A stretch of DNA of 64,000 bases from Sulfuritalea sp. (GTDB taxonomy: Bacteria; Pseudomonadota; Gammaproteobacteria; Burkholderiales; Rhodocyclaceae), in NCBI GenBank assembly GCA_016710465.1, contig JADJVS010000012.1:1-64000 (forward strand). Direction: 5' to 3'. A program made the position numbers and the translations under genes. Below, in pieces: positions 30,269 through 38,601 of the stretch. Every line of letters starts with the position of its first letter. The stretch's first letter is position 1. The notes under the pieces are model-generated. The model made no database searches, was not told the DNA's origin, and saw only the letters and a list, made by a program, of their open reading frames with translations.

Positions 30269-31681
30269 ATGCGCAGAACATTGATCGCCGCCTTGCTGGC
30301 GGCGGGGTTCGCCACGCCAGCCCTGGCCGCCGACGATGCGGTACTGGCCGAATTGAAGCGCCTGGCCGCCCGTATCGAGGCGCTGGAACAACAGAACAAG
30401 AGCTTGCAGCAGGCCCTGGCCAGCGAACGCCTCTCGGAGAAAGACCCCGAGATCGTCTCCCGCATCAAGCACCTCGAAACCCAGGTCGATGCGGTCAAGG
30501 GTCCGGCTACCAAACTCGCCGAGGCGCTTGACGGCGTCAAGGTCGAGGGCAGCATCACCACGGTCGCCCAGCGGGCAACCGGCACAGGGACAGCCGCCGG
30601 TGTCGATCAATCGCGCACCAATTACCGTGGCGACCTGAACGTGACCATGCCGGTCGGCTCGATGGGCGACAACGAGGGCAGCTTCTTCACCCACTTGCGC
30701 TTTGGGCAGGGCACCGGCGTCGGTTTGCGCTCCACCTATACCAGCACGCCGAACACCACGGCTTTCCAGAAAGCCTCGGGGGCCGACGATTCCTTTGCCA
30801 TCCTCGCCCAGGCCTGGTATCAGCTCAAGATGCCCCTGAACTATGCCGGCCGCAAGGAGGACGCGCGCGACCACGTGTACCTGACGGTGGGCAAGATCGA
30901 CCCCTTTGTCTTCTTCGACCAGAATGCCGCGGCGGACGACGAGTCGGCCAAGTTCATGAACAACGCCTTCGTGCACAATCCGCTGCTGGATTCGGGCGGC
31001 GACATCGGCGCCGACCGGTACGGCTTCCAGCCCGGCGCCATCCTGAAGTACGAGAACAGCAGCGAAAAGGGCGGCGAATGGGCCTTGTCGGTGGGCGCGT
31101 TTTCCTCCGGCACCGGTGCCAACTTCTCCGGCGCCAACCGCTCGTCGTTCGTGATCGCGCAAGCGGAAATGAATACCCGCTTCAACCACCTGCCCGGCAC
31201 CTTGCGCGCCTACGCCTGGAGCAATAACCGGGCGCAGAACTATGACGGCGTGCAGCGGCGCAATACCGGATGGGGCGCGTCCGCCGATCAGAAAGTGCAT
31301 GAGAATCTGACCCTGTTCGGCCGCTACGGCAACCATTCCCAGGGCTTCGTGCGCTTCGATCGCGCGCTCACCGTCGGAGGCGAACTGGAAGGCACCGCAT
31401 GGGGTCGTTCCGCGGATTCAATGGGGCTGGCATTCGGCAGCCTGCGCACGAGTGGCGACTTCCGCCGCGATTCGCTCACCGTCGATGGGGACGGTGACGG
31501 GAACGCCGATTTCGGCTTCCAGGCTTCCGGAAGCGAAAAGCAGACCGAGCTGTACTACCGCGTCAAGGTGAACGGCAACATCGAGTTGTCGCCCAACTTC
31601 CAATGGATCCGCTATCCCGGCGGCAACACCACAGCCCCCACGGTGAAGGTCTTCGGCCTGCGCGCCAAGCTGGGCTTCTGA
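30269..31681 (+). CDS. Outer-membrane porin with N-terminal coiled coil
   Basis: A 470-residue outer-membrane protein. The signal peptide ends ATPALA/ADD. A short coiled coil (LAELKRLAARIEALEQQNKSLQQAL) is followed by a beta-barrel finishing in LGF. The start at ATG 30269 is chosen over any upstream codon because it gives the signal peptide and follows the ftrA-like stop by 2 bp. The coiled coil followed by a barrel resembles trimeric porins of the OprB/OprP kind. Placement inside the ftr operon suggests it lets iron or iron-ligand complexes across the outer membrane. That is inference; substrate cannot be seen. Confidence 0.8.
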   Translation: MRRTLIAALLAAGFATPALAADDAVLAELKRLAARIEALEQQNKSLQQALASERLSEKDPEIVSRIKHLETQVDAVKGPATKLAEALDGVKVEGSITTVAQRATGTGTAAGVDQSRTNYRGDLNVTMPVGSMGDNEGSFFTHLRFGQGTGVGLRSTYTSTPNTTAFQKASGADDSFAILAQAWYQLKMPLNYAGRKEDARDHVYLTVGKIDPFVFFDQNAAADDESAKFMNNAFVHNPLLDSGGDIGADRYGFQPGAILKYENSSEKGGEWALSVGAFSSGTGANFSGANRSSFVIAQAEMNTRFNHLPGTLRAYAWSNNRAQNYDGVQRRNTGWGASADQKVHENLTLFGRYGNHSQGFVRFDRALTVGGELEGTAWGRSADSMGLAFGSLRTSGDFRRDSLTVDGDGDGNADFGFQASGSEKQTELYYRVKVNGNIELSPNFQWIRYPGGNTTAPTVKVFGLRAKLGF

Positions 31682-31682
31682 A

Positions 31683-32030
31683 ATGCCCCGCGTCGCCGCC
31701 CACGCCCTGTTCGTCGCCCTGCTCTGGCTCGGCCTGGGCTGGGCGACAGGCGCGCGGGCGCAGGAACTGCCGACCTTCGAGGTGATCGCCAAGGAAGGTC
31801 GGCTGTTTCCCGCTCGCCTGGAAGTGCCCGCGGGCCAGCGCATCAAGCTGGTCATCCGCAACCAGGGCAAGGGGCCGATCGAGTTCGAAAACCTCAACAT
31901 GCGCGTCGAGAAGGTGCTCGCACCCGGCGCCTCGTCCTTCGTCGTATTGCCGAAGCTCAAGCCCGGCGAGTACGAATTCATCGACGAGTTCCACATGGAC
32001 ACCGGCAAGATGTGGGTCATCGCCAAGTAG
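31683..32030 (+). CDS. Cupredoxin-domain periplasmic protein (FtrB-like)
   Basis: A 115-residue protein with a signal peptide (ending ATGARAQEL) and a single small cupredoxin_1 domain (TFEVIAKEGRLFPARLEVPAGQRIKLVIRNQGKGPIEF and later LKPGEYEFIDEFHMDTGKMWVIAK, shown here in parts of the whole). Candidate metal ligands are Met, His and Glu near the C-terminus. In the Bordetella FtrABCD system FtrB is the cupredoxin thought to oxidise Fe(II) for the permease. It begins 1 bp after the porin stop. Confidence 0.85.
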   Translation: MPRVAAHALFVALLWLGLGWATGARAQELPTFEVIAKEGRLFPARLEVPAGQRIKLVIRNQGKGPIEFENLNMRVEKVLAPGASSFVVLPKLKPGEYEFIDEFHMDTGKMWVIAK

Positions 32031-32052
32031 ATCAATCGCGGAAACAAGCATC

Positions 32053-32877
32053 ATGTTCAATGCCCTCGTCGTCGTCTGGCGCGAAAGCCTCGAAGCCATG
32101 CTGGTCATCGGCGTTCTCCTGTCGTGGATCGCTCGCCAGCCGGACACGGAGCAAGCCACGCTCCGGCGCGGCGTGTGGGGAGGCGCGGGCACGGGGCTGG
32201 CCTTGGCCTTGGCGCTCGGCTATGCCACCTATGCCATCCAGAGCGAATTCGCCGGTGCGACGCTGGAAAAGTTCCAGCTTGCGATGGTGCTGGTTGCCGC
32301 CGGCCTGATCCTGCAGATGGTGCTGTGGATGCACCGCCATGGCCGCAGCATGAAACACGAACTCGAAGCGCAGGCCGAGAAAAACGCCGGCGCACTGGGG
32401 ATCGGTCTGATTACCGCGCTGGCGGTGGCGCGCGAAGGCGCGGAAACCGTGGTCTTCCTCTACGGACTCGGCCTCGAAGCCGAGGGCGTGGCATTGACCA
32501 GCATGCTGCTGGCAGCCTGCGCCGGCTTTGGCGCGGCACTGGCCACCGCCTGGCTGGTGGCGCGCGGGGCGCGTTACCTCAACTATCGCACGCTGTTCCG
32601 CATCAGCGAAATCCTGCTGCTGCTGATCGCCAATGCACTGCTGGCCAACGGCATCGACCGCATGATCGGCATGGACTGGCTGCCGCCGCTGCTCGACCCG
32701 GCGTGGGACATGTCCGCGATATTGTCCGACAGCCAGGGCGTGGGCCGCTTCCTCGCCGATTTCGTCGGCTACCGCGCGCAACCGGCCGGCATGTTGCTGC
32801 TGGCAAGCCTCGCCTTCTGGGTTTACGCACTCTGGCGGATGAAGCCTGTCGCCCACGAGCCACCGGCCCGGGCCTGA
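32053..32877 (+). CDS. FTR1-family high-affinity iron permease (FtrC-like)
   Basis: A 274-residue inner-membrane protein with about seven TM helices. Both hallmark REXXE motifs are present: R10-ESLE14 and R127-EGAE131, which coordinate iron during transport. Length matches EfeU/FtrC. It follows the cupredoxin gene by 22 bp and works with the periplasmic FtrA- and FtrB-like proteins and the polyferredoxin FtrD. Confidence 0.95.
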   Translation: MFNALVVVWRESLEAMLVIGVLLSWIARQPDTEQATLRRGVWGGAGTGLALALALGYATYAIQSEFAGATLEKFQLAMVLVAAGLILQMVLWMHRHGRSMKHELEAQAEKNAGALGIGLITALAVAREGAETVVFLYGLGLEAEGVALTSMLLAACAGFGAALATAWLVARGARYLNYRTLFRISEILLLLIANALLANGIDRMIGMDWLPPLLDPAWDMSAILSDSQGVGRFLADFVGYRAQPAGMLLLASLAFWVYALWRMKPVAHEPPARA

Positions 32878-32885
32878 GACCGCCC

Positions 32886-33773
32886 ATGTTCAAGCCTCTC
32901 GCCACCCGTGGCCTGGCCCTTTTGTGCTGCGTGCTGCTCGCGCTGGCAAGCCTGCTGCCCGCACCGCAACCTGAAGTGCGGCTGCTTTCCGATGGCTGGG
33001 GCTCGTCGAGCTTCACCGATCCGAATCTCTGCGTCGACACTTCCGCCGGCCAGGCGCCGCGCATGGTGCTGATTTCCAAGACGCCGGCCGCCGCGGATTG
33101 GCAAGACCGGTTGGCGCTGCTGGCGAAGTACCTGCTCTGGGGACTGCTGCTGCCGGTATTCGCCCTGGCGGCCTTGTTCAGGATCAGTCGGCGGCCATTC
33201 GGCACGCTGTCGGCATCGTTCGTGGCCGTGGGCCTGCTCGGCATCGCGCCGGCTTGGTTCCAATGGACCCTCAACCCCGGCTTTGTGAGCCTGCGGCAGG
33301 CACTCGGGGTCTGGCTGGTCGAACGCTGGAGCCCAAACGAGAGTCTGTTTCCCCTGATCGACGCCACCGCCTTGCTGATCTGGCTCGCTGGCGGCGTGCT
33401 GCTGTGCGGCGGCGCGACGTTTGTCGCGACATGGGCGGCGGCACGGCTGGTCCGACTCGACTGGCGCGCGCTGGCACGCGATCTGCTGCCGCTGGCCGGG
33501 GTGACGCTGCTCCTCGGCCTGACGATGGATAGCGCGCTCTACCTGCGCGGCGAGGGGGCGAAGCTCGACTGGCTGCCCGGCCTGCGCGCATCGCTGCTGA
33601 CGCTGGCTGTCGGTGCTTCGACCTGGCTGGGCTGGCGCAGGATGCAAACAGTCGGCGCCGGCGGGACGGCGAATCGGGTCCTGGCCGGGCTGCTCTGGCT
33701 GCTTCCGGCCGCGCTGGTCGCCCTCAACGGCTGGCTGATGTTCTTCCACTGGACGAATCGCTACCATGTCTGA
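32886..33773 (+). CDS. Membrane protein of unknown function within the ftr operon
   Basis: A 295-residue protein I do not recognise. It begins with a signal-anchor (LALLCCVLLALASLLPAPQP), has a short periplasmic part containing DGWGSSSFTDPNLCVDTS, and then about five TM helices to the end. ATG at 32886 lies 8 bp after the FTR1 stop, and its last 8 bp overlap the ftrD start, so it is translationally linked to both. The four-gene FtrABCD set known from Bordetella lacks this gene. A membrane partner of the polyferredoxin is the simplest guess. Confidence 0.75.
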   Translation: MFKPLATRGLALLCCVLLALASLLPAPQPEVRLLSDGWGSSSFTDPNLCVDTSAGQAPRMVLISKTPAAADWQDRLALLAKYLLWGLLLPVFALAALFRISRRPFGTLSASFVAVGLLGIAPAWFQWTLNPGFVSLRQALGVWLVERWSPNESLFPLIDATALLIWLAGGVLLCGGATFVATWAAARLVRLDWRALARDLLPLAGVTLLLGLTMDSALYLRGEGAKLDWLPGLRASLLTLAVGASTWLGWRRMQTVGAGGTANRVLAGLLWLLPAALVALNGWLMFFHWTNRYHV

Positions 33774-35217
33774 GTCGAATACGGGCGCGGCCGCGAAGCC
33801 GATCCAATTCATCCGGCCGGGGGTGATTCGACAGGGTGCCCAAACCTCGCGCTTTTCCGAGTTGATCGAGAATCTTTTTGTCCGCCATCGCGACAAGCTC
33901 GTCTGGTTGCACGCGGCGATGTTCGTGCTCTTCGTCGCCGTCATCGCCGTGCCGCTGTTCCTGCCCGACCCGCCCGAGACGGCGACGCAATGGACGCACT
34001 ACACGACATTCGCCAACTGGCTGCTGTGGGGCGTCTGGTTCCCGCTGGTCTTCCTCTCGGTGATCTTCACCGGGCGCTCGTGGTGCGGTATTTTCTGCCC
34101 GATGGGCGCGGCCACCGAATGGACCAACAAGGTCGGCCTGCAATGGCGGATTCCGCGCTGGATGCGCTGGGAAGGCACGCCGGCGGTCTCCTTCATCCTC
34201 ATCACCCTGCTCGGCCAGACGCTGGGCGTGCGCGACCACGCCGACGGCGCCGCCATCCTCTTCGGCGGCACCATGGCGCTGGCGATGGTGGTCGGCTTCC
34301 TCTACGGCCGCAAGAAGCGCGCGTGGTGCCGGCACCTGTGCCCGATCGGCCGCGTACTCGGCCTCTACTCGCGCCTCGGCCCGGTCAATTTCGAGCCGCA
34401 GGTGAAAATTCCCGGGCGCGACATCTATTCGCTCAAGGGCGCCTGCCCGACCATGATCGACCTGCCGCACAAATCCGAATCGCGCCACTGCCTCGCATGC
34501 TTCCGCTGCGTCAATCCCGGCGCCAAGGGCAGCGTGCGCCTGGTGTTCCGCCGATTCGGCGCCGAGATCGAGCAGATCCGCACGCATCGCGCCAACTTCG
34601 CCGAGGCCTGGATGCTCTTCCTCGACACCGGCATCGCGCTCGGCGGCTTCCTCTGGCTGATCCTGCCGCAGTACCAGCAGATGCGCCAGAAGGTCGCGGA
34701 ACTCGCCGTCGAGCGCGACTGGTCCTGGCTGCTCGAAGTCGGCCCATCCTGGCTGATGAGCGTGCACCCGGAGCGCGCCGAGGTGTTCACCTGGCTCGAC
34801 TTCGTCATGATCGTCGGCTTCATGAGCGGCTTCATGGCCGCCATGGCCGTGGCGCTGGGTGGGCTGACCGCCGCCGCCGCGCGTCTGTCCGGCCTGATGG
34901 GCGGCGATTCGGACTTCCGCCAGCGCTTCACCGAACTGGGCTACCAGTACGCGCCGGTGGCCATGGTGTCACTGATCGTCGGCCTGGGCAGCATGCTGTT
35001 TGAGCCGATCGGCCTGACGCCGCTGGGAACGGCGGGCATCCAGGGTGGCAAGGTGCTGATGTTCCTCGTCGGCGCCGCCTGGAGCGTCTGGCTCGGCGAA
35101 CGCATCCTCGCCCGTCAGGGTGTCCCCGCCGCCAAACGCTGGTTGCCGCTGCTGCCCGGCATCCTCGGCAGCGCGGTGGTCGGCCTGGCGTGGTGGCCGG
35201 CGATCTTCGGACTCTGA
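33766..35217 (+). CDS. Polyferredoxin-type membrane protein FtrD (NapH/CcoG-like)
   Basis: A 483-residue inner-membrane iron-sulfur protein. TM helices flank Cys-rich motifs CGIFCPMGAATEW, CRHLCPIGRVLG and CLACFRCVNPGAKG, which would hold [4Fe-4S] clusters. In FtrABCD the D protein is thought to pass electrons that regenerate the periplasmic oxidation system. It overlaps the preceding gene by 8 bp and ends the operon; a strong hairpin sits 23 bp after its stop. The C-terminal third is hydrophobic with four or so TM helices. Confidence 0.9.
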   Translation: MSESNTGAAAKPIQFIRPGVIRQGAQTSRFSELIENLFVRHRDKLVWLHAAMFVLFVAVIAVPLFLPDPPETATQWTHYTTFANWLLWGVWFPLVFLSVIFTGRSWCGIFCPMGAATEWTNKVGLQWRIPRWMRWEGTPAVSFILITLLGQTLGVRDHADGAAILFGGTMALAMVVGFLYGRKKRAWCRHLCPIGRVLGLYSRLGPVNFEPQVKIPGRDIYSLKGACPTMIDLPHKSESRHCLACFRCVNPGAKGSVRLVFRRFGAEIEQIRTHRANFAEAWMLFLDTGIALGGFLWLILPQYQQMRQKVAELAVERDWSWLLEVGPSWLMSVHPERAEVFTWLDFVMIVGFMSGFMAAMAVALGGLTAAAARLSGLMGGDSDFRQRFTELGYQYAPVAMVSLIVGLGSMLFEPIGLTPLGTAGIQGGKVLMFLVGAAWSVWLGERILARQGVPAAKRWLPLLPGILGSAVVGLAWWPAIFGL

Positions 35218-35240
35218 TCGCCGCCACGCGCCGTCCGCCC

Positions 35241-35260
35241 GGCGCCGACTCTTCGGCGCC
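35241..35260 (+). terminator. Hairpin after ftrD, containing a variant of the dispersed motif
   Basis: Perfect 8-bp arms GGCGCCGA and TCGGCGCC around the loop CTCT. There is no T-run, so it may stabilise the 3' end instead of terminating alone. The sequence CGCCGACTCTTC (35243-35254) inside it differs by one base from the dispersed 12-mer seen elsewhere in the window. Confidence 0.55.
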
Positions 35261-35285
35261 GATCATGGAAGCGAACAAATCCCTG

Positions 35286-35322
35286 TTGACAGGACCGCAA
35301 AGTTATATGAGAATGATTCTCA
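35286..35322 (+). promoter_or_regulatory. Fur-regulated promoter of the DUF2325-tonB-exbBD operon
   Basis: TTGACA (35286-35291), 17 bp, GAGAAT (35309-35314), with the perfect 7-1-7 Fur palindrome TGAGAATGATTCTCA at 35308-35322. The architecture is identical to the hemP promoter. The leader of about 230 nt that follows holds CAGCC repeats and no convincing gene. Confidence 0.85.
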
Positions 35323-35377
35323 TTAACTGATTCCTTCAAACCCCTCGGTGCTGCAATTGGCGCCGCCGGACCCACCG

Positions 35378-35422
35378 CAGCCAGCCACCCAACCGGGTTC
35401 CCCCGGACACAGGCAGCCAGCA
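35378..35422 (+). promoter_or_regulatory. CAGCC-repeat leader, copy 2
   Basis: GCAGCCAGCCACC around 35377-35388 and GCAGCCAGCA at 35413-35422 lie in the leader between the Fur promoter and the DUF2325 gene. Same word as at 29636, 39043 and 42605. Confidence 0.35.
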
Positions 35423-35551
35423 AGCGAATCCCCTGTTGGAGACCGCCTTGCTTGTGATCTTGTGCTTTTGTCCGCCTGTCGGGAGTCTGTCGTGAAGCCG
35501 ATCATCGCCGGCATGATAGGTGCTGCCTTCGGCGACACCGGCGCCACCGTG

Positions 35552-36778
35552 ATGCGAACCCCAACTCCGGGGCGGCGGCGCAAGTTGTGGGAAATGCCGG
35601 CGCAGCGCCACTGCCCGCTGATCGGCACCTGCCTGCCGGTGGCCGAGATGCGCAAGCTCGCCACACGCGCCAGCTACGACGTGCGCGACATGAGCGACTA
35701 CAGCCTCCACGCCACCGTCGTCAGCCGCTGCGATGCCCGCAATGAGCTTGCCGAATTGATCCAGCGCTGGCTCGAGAAGCGCCATATCGGCGCCATCGCT
35801 CGCTTCGAGCGGTCGAAGGACGCGGCGGCCGTGATGTTCGCCTGGCGCGAAGCGCTTGCCGCCGGCGACGACATTGCCGGCGCGCTCTGGGCGGCATGGA
35901 CCCATCCCGCGCTCGACGAGGACGACGGCAAGGAGATCTACGGCGATCTTCACATGCTCTCGCATCAGGTCGGCGCCGGCGCGCGCGCCGACCTGCGCCA
36001 ACTGGATCACCTGAAGCGGGAGAATGCCCGTCTGCGCGACGAGCTCCAGGCCTTCCGTCTCGGCCTCGGCGCGGCGCAGCGCGACAAGGACCTGGCCACC
36101 GGCGAGCTGCAGCGCCGCCTGACCGACGCCGAACAGCGCGCGGCGCTGCTGCCGCATCGCGAACTGGAGCTGGCCGAGGCACGCAAGGCGGCGCGCAACT
36201 ACCGCACCGTGCTGGACCGCGCCGAAGCCCTCGCCACGCGCATCGAGCGCCTCGAAGAACGCAACGTCGCACAGGCCCGTCTCAACGAAGCCCTGGCCCG
36301 CGATCTCAATGAAGCACAGGACAGCCTGGCCGCCGCCGAAGCCGCACTGGAAACCGCGCTGGGCGTCTGTGACGGCGTCAGTGACGACATGAGCGGCGGC
36401 GCCGGCTGCGGCCGCACCTGCCCCGCCGAAGCCATGCTGGCAGGACGTTGCGTGCTGTGCATCGGCGGCCGCACGGGGCTGGTGGACGGCTACCGCCGGC
36501 TGGTCGAAACCCAGGGCGGGCGCTTCCTGCACCACGACGGCGGCCAGGAGGAAAGCCTCCACCGCATCGACGGCGCCATCGCCACCGCCGACGCGGTGGT
36601 CTGCCAGGCCGGCTGCATTTCGCACGCCGCCTATTTCCGCCTCAAGGACGCCTGCAAGCGACTCGGCAAGCCCTGCGTCTTCGTCCAGTCGCCGGGCGTC
36701 GGCAGCTTCGCTCGCGGCCTGGCCGTGCTCGGCGGCACGGCGCCCGCCACTGCGCAAATCACCCTGCTCGCCCACTGA
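35552..36778 (+). CDS. DUF2325 domain protein, Fur-controlled
   Basis: A 408-residue cytosolic protein, taking ATG at 35552; a frame open from 35348 allows longer starts. It begins with a basic segment, has a helical, coiled-coil-rich middle (about 150-290, LKRENARLRDELQAFRLG, RIERLEERNVAQARL), and ends with a DUF2325 domain (about 305-405; RCVLCIGGRTGLVDGYRRL, GGRFLHHDGGQEES, ADAVVCQAGCISHAAYF). Conserved Cys and His residues hint at metal or redox sensing, but the function of DUF2325 is not known to me. It leads an operon driven by a Fur-box promoter and is followed 24 bp later by a 94-aa gene, then tonB. Confidence 0.85.
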   Translation: MRTPTPGRRRKLWEMPAQRHCPLIGTCLPVAEMRKLATRASYDVRDMSDYSLHATVVSRCDARNELAELIQRWLEKRHIGAIARFERSKDAAAVMFAWREALAAGDDIAGALWAAWTHPALDEDDGKEIYGDLHMLSHQVGAGARADLRQLDHLKRENARLRDELQAFRLGLGAAQRDKDLATGELQRRLTDAEQRAALLPHRELELAEARKAARNYRTVLDRAEALATRIERLEERNVAQARLNEALARDLNEAQDSLAAAEAALETALGVCDGVSDDMSGGAGCGRTCPAEAMLAGRCVLCIGGRTGLVDGYRRLVETQGGRFLHHDGGQEESLHRIDGAIATADAVVCQAGCISHAAYFRLKDACKRLGKPCVFVQSPGVGSFARGLAVLGGTAPATAQITLLAH

Positions 36779-36802
36779 CCCGACACTCCCTGGAGCCCCG
36801 CC

Positions 36803-37087
36803 ATGAATGACGCATCGCACCTCGCCGACTACGGCAACGAACAGACTCCGGCCCGCACCGTCGCCGGCGCATTGGCGCACCTGGCCACCCACATGCAGAC
36901 CGGCTGTCCGCGCGCCGCCTGGCTCGCGGCCATGCTGCTGGAACGCGTCGCCGCCGACCCCGATGCCGACGGCCACCTGCGCAACCATGCGCGGGAACTG
37001 GTCGACATACTCGAACGCGACTCCGACGCGCCCGCGGATCCTGCGCCGCGCCGCGGCCAGGCGGCTCCTGCCAGGATCCCCGCGTGA
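36803..37087 (+). CDS. Small conserved-looking protein of the DUF2325-tonB operon
   Basis: A 94-residue soluble protein of unknown function. It is helical with an acidic core (ALAHLATHMQTGCPRAAWLAAMLLERVA, HARELVDILERDS, quoted in parts) and a Pro/Arg-rich tail. The Shine-Dalgarno-like ctggag sits 9-14 nt before the ATG. Its place between the DUF2325 gene and tonB suggests an iron-related role; nothing in the sequence shows one. Confidence 0.7.
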   Translation: MNDASHLADYGNEQTPARTVAGALAHLATHMQTGCPRAAWLAAMLLERVAADPDADGHLRNHARELVDILERDSDAPADPAPRRGQAAPARIPA

Positions 37088-37115
37088 CGCGGCCGCCGTA
37101 CCGCCGTACCGCCAG

Positions 37116-37127
37116 CGCCGACTCTTG
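37116..37127 (+). repeat. Dispersed CGCCGACTCTTG motif, copy 2 (before tonB)
   Basis: Exact match, preceded by GCCAG, giving the 17-mer GCCAGCGCCGACTCTTG shared with 47326-47342 (minus) and 63113-63129. It ends 9 bp before the tonB start. Confidence 0.6.
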
Positions 37128-37136
37128 ACACACCGA

Positions 37137-37799
37137 ATGAGACTTGCAAGCTCCCTGTACTACGACGAGGCGCGACCCGGCCCCTCGCCCGCCGCGCTGG
37201 GCATCGTCGTCGCCGTCCACATCCTGGTGGTCTGGCTGCTGCTGCACTTCAAGGTCATCGCCTTGCCGGCGCCGCTGGCCGTGCTCAGCGTCAGCCTGCT
37301 GCCGCCGGCGCCCGAGATCCGGCCGCAGCCGGACATCCTGCCGCCGAAGCCGCTGCCGGTGGCGCGCAAACCGGTACCGGCGCCGGTGCCGGTGCCGACC
37401 CCAACCGTACTCGCCGCGCCTGCCGATTCGCCATCGCCCTCGCCAATCGCCGTGCCGCCGGCGCCGACTCCCGTGCCGGCGCCCGCACCGGTGGCCGCGA
37501 CTCCCGTCGCCGCACCCACGCCGCCGCGCTTCGATGCCGACTACCTCGACAACCCCAAGCCGGCCTACCCGGCCATCGCGCGCCGCATGGGCGAGCAGGG
37601 CCGCGTCGTGCTGCGCGTGCGCGTCGATGCGCAGGGGCTGCCGATCGACGTCCAGCTCCATGCGTCGAGCGGTTCCGAACGCCTCGACGCCTCCGCATTG
37701 CAAACCGTGCGCCGCTGGAAATTTGTCCCGGCACGCCTCGGCAACGAACCCGTCGCCGCTTCCGTACTGGTTCCCATCGCATTCACCCTGAAGGACTGA
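37137..37799 (+). CDS. tonB: Energy-transducing protein TonB
   Basis: A 220-residue protein that carries proton-motive energy from ExbBD to outer-membrane receptors. One N-terminal TM helix (ALGIVVAVHILVVWLLLHFKVIAL) is followed by a Pro-rich periplasm-spanning segment (about 45-125) and a C-terminal TonB domain (about 130-220) with YLDNPKPAYPAIARRMGEQG, VLRVRVDAQGLPIDVQL and the ALQTVRRWKFVPARLG motif. ATG at 37137 gives the standard short cytoplasmic lead. It is directly followed by exbB (2 bp) and exbD. Confidence 0.95.
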   Translation: MRLASSLYYDEARPGPSPAALGIVVAVHILVVWLLLHFKVIALPAPLAVLSVSLLPPAPEIRPQPDILPPKPLPVARKPVPAPVPVPTPTVLAAPADSPSPSPIAVPPAPTPVPAPAPVAATPVAAPTPPRFDADYLDNPKPAYPAIARRMGEQGRVVLRVRVDAQGLPIDVQLHASSGSERLDASALQTVRRWKFVPARLGNEPVAASVLVPIAFTLKD

Positions 37800-37801
37800 C
37801 C

Positions 37802-38590
37802 ATGGAAACAACACTGGGCTTCGGCCACTTCCTCGCCAACTCGGATGGCATCGCCCGCTTCATCCTCGCGCTGATGCTCATCATGTCGGTCGGCACCTGG
37901 TACCTGATCGCCACCAAGGGCGTCCAGGCGATCCGCGCGCGAAAGAAGAGCGCCGAGTTCCTCGCCGCCTTCTGGGCCGCGCCCAGCCTCGACGCCGTGG
38001 CCCGCCACCTGCGCCAGACCGGCGTCACCGAGGCCTTCTCGCACCTGGTGCACCACGGCTTCACCGCCATCGAGCAGCACAAGGCCGGGCGCGACGGACA
38101 CAAGGGGCGCGGCCTGGTCGACGCCGGTACGCCGGACGAGTTCCTCACCCGGGCGCTCAAGCGCGCCATCGCCCAGGACAAGTCGCGGCTCGAACACGGC
38201 CAGACCTTCCTCGCCACCGTCGCCTCGTCGGCGCCCTTCGTCGGCCTGTTCGGCACCGTCTGGGGCATCTATCACGCGCTGATGGCCATCGGCGCATCTG
38301 CCAACAGCGGCGGCCAGGGCACGCTGGACAAGGTCGCCGGTCCGGTCGGCGAGGCGCTGATCATGACCGCCATCGGCCTCGCCGTGGCGATCCCCGCCGC
38401 CGTGGCCTACAACGCCTTCGCCCGCGCCAACCGCAACACCTTGGCGGAACTGAATTCCTTCGCCCACGACCTGTTCAACTTCCTCGCCACGGGCCTCAAG
38501 AGCGCACCGCGTGAAGTCGATGTCGCCACCACCTCGGAGCGCATCATCGCCCGCGTCGTGGCCAACAATTCAAGCCGCGCCGGCGCCTGA
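37802..38590 (+). CDS. exbB: Biopolymer transport protein ExbB
   Basis: A 262-residue inner-membrane protein with three TM helices, the pentameric part of the TonB motor. The MotA/TolQ/ExbB signature runs across the second and third helices (TFLATVASSAPFVGLFGTVWGIYHALM, GEALIMTAIGLAVAIPAAVAYNAF). It starts 2 bp after tonB and ends 11 bp before exbD. Length and helix layout match short-form ExbB. Confidence 0.95.
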   Translation: METTLGFGHFLANSDGIARFILALMLIMSVGTWYLIATKGVQAIRARKKSAEFLAAFWAAPSLDAVARHLRQTGVTEAFSHLVHHGFTAIEQHKAGRDGHKGRGLVDAGTPDEFLTRALKRAIAQDKSRLEHGQTFLATVASSAPFVGLFGTVWGIYHALMAIGASANSGGQGTLDKVAGPVGEALIMTAIGLAVAIPAAVAYNAFARANRNTLAELNSFAHDLFNFLATGLKSAPREVDVATTSERIIARVVANNSSRAGA

Positions 38591-38601
38591 GGAATGCCGT
38601 C

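Noticed and set aside
35348..35551. 68-codon extension of the DUF2325 protein
   Set aside because: It would place the start in the leader just after the Fur box and translate the CAGCC repeats. The chosen ATG at 35552 gives a more protein-like beginning, although the GTG at about 35492 cannot be excluded.
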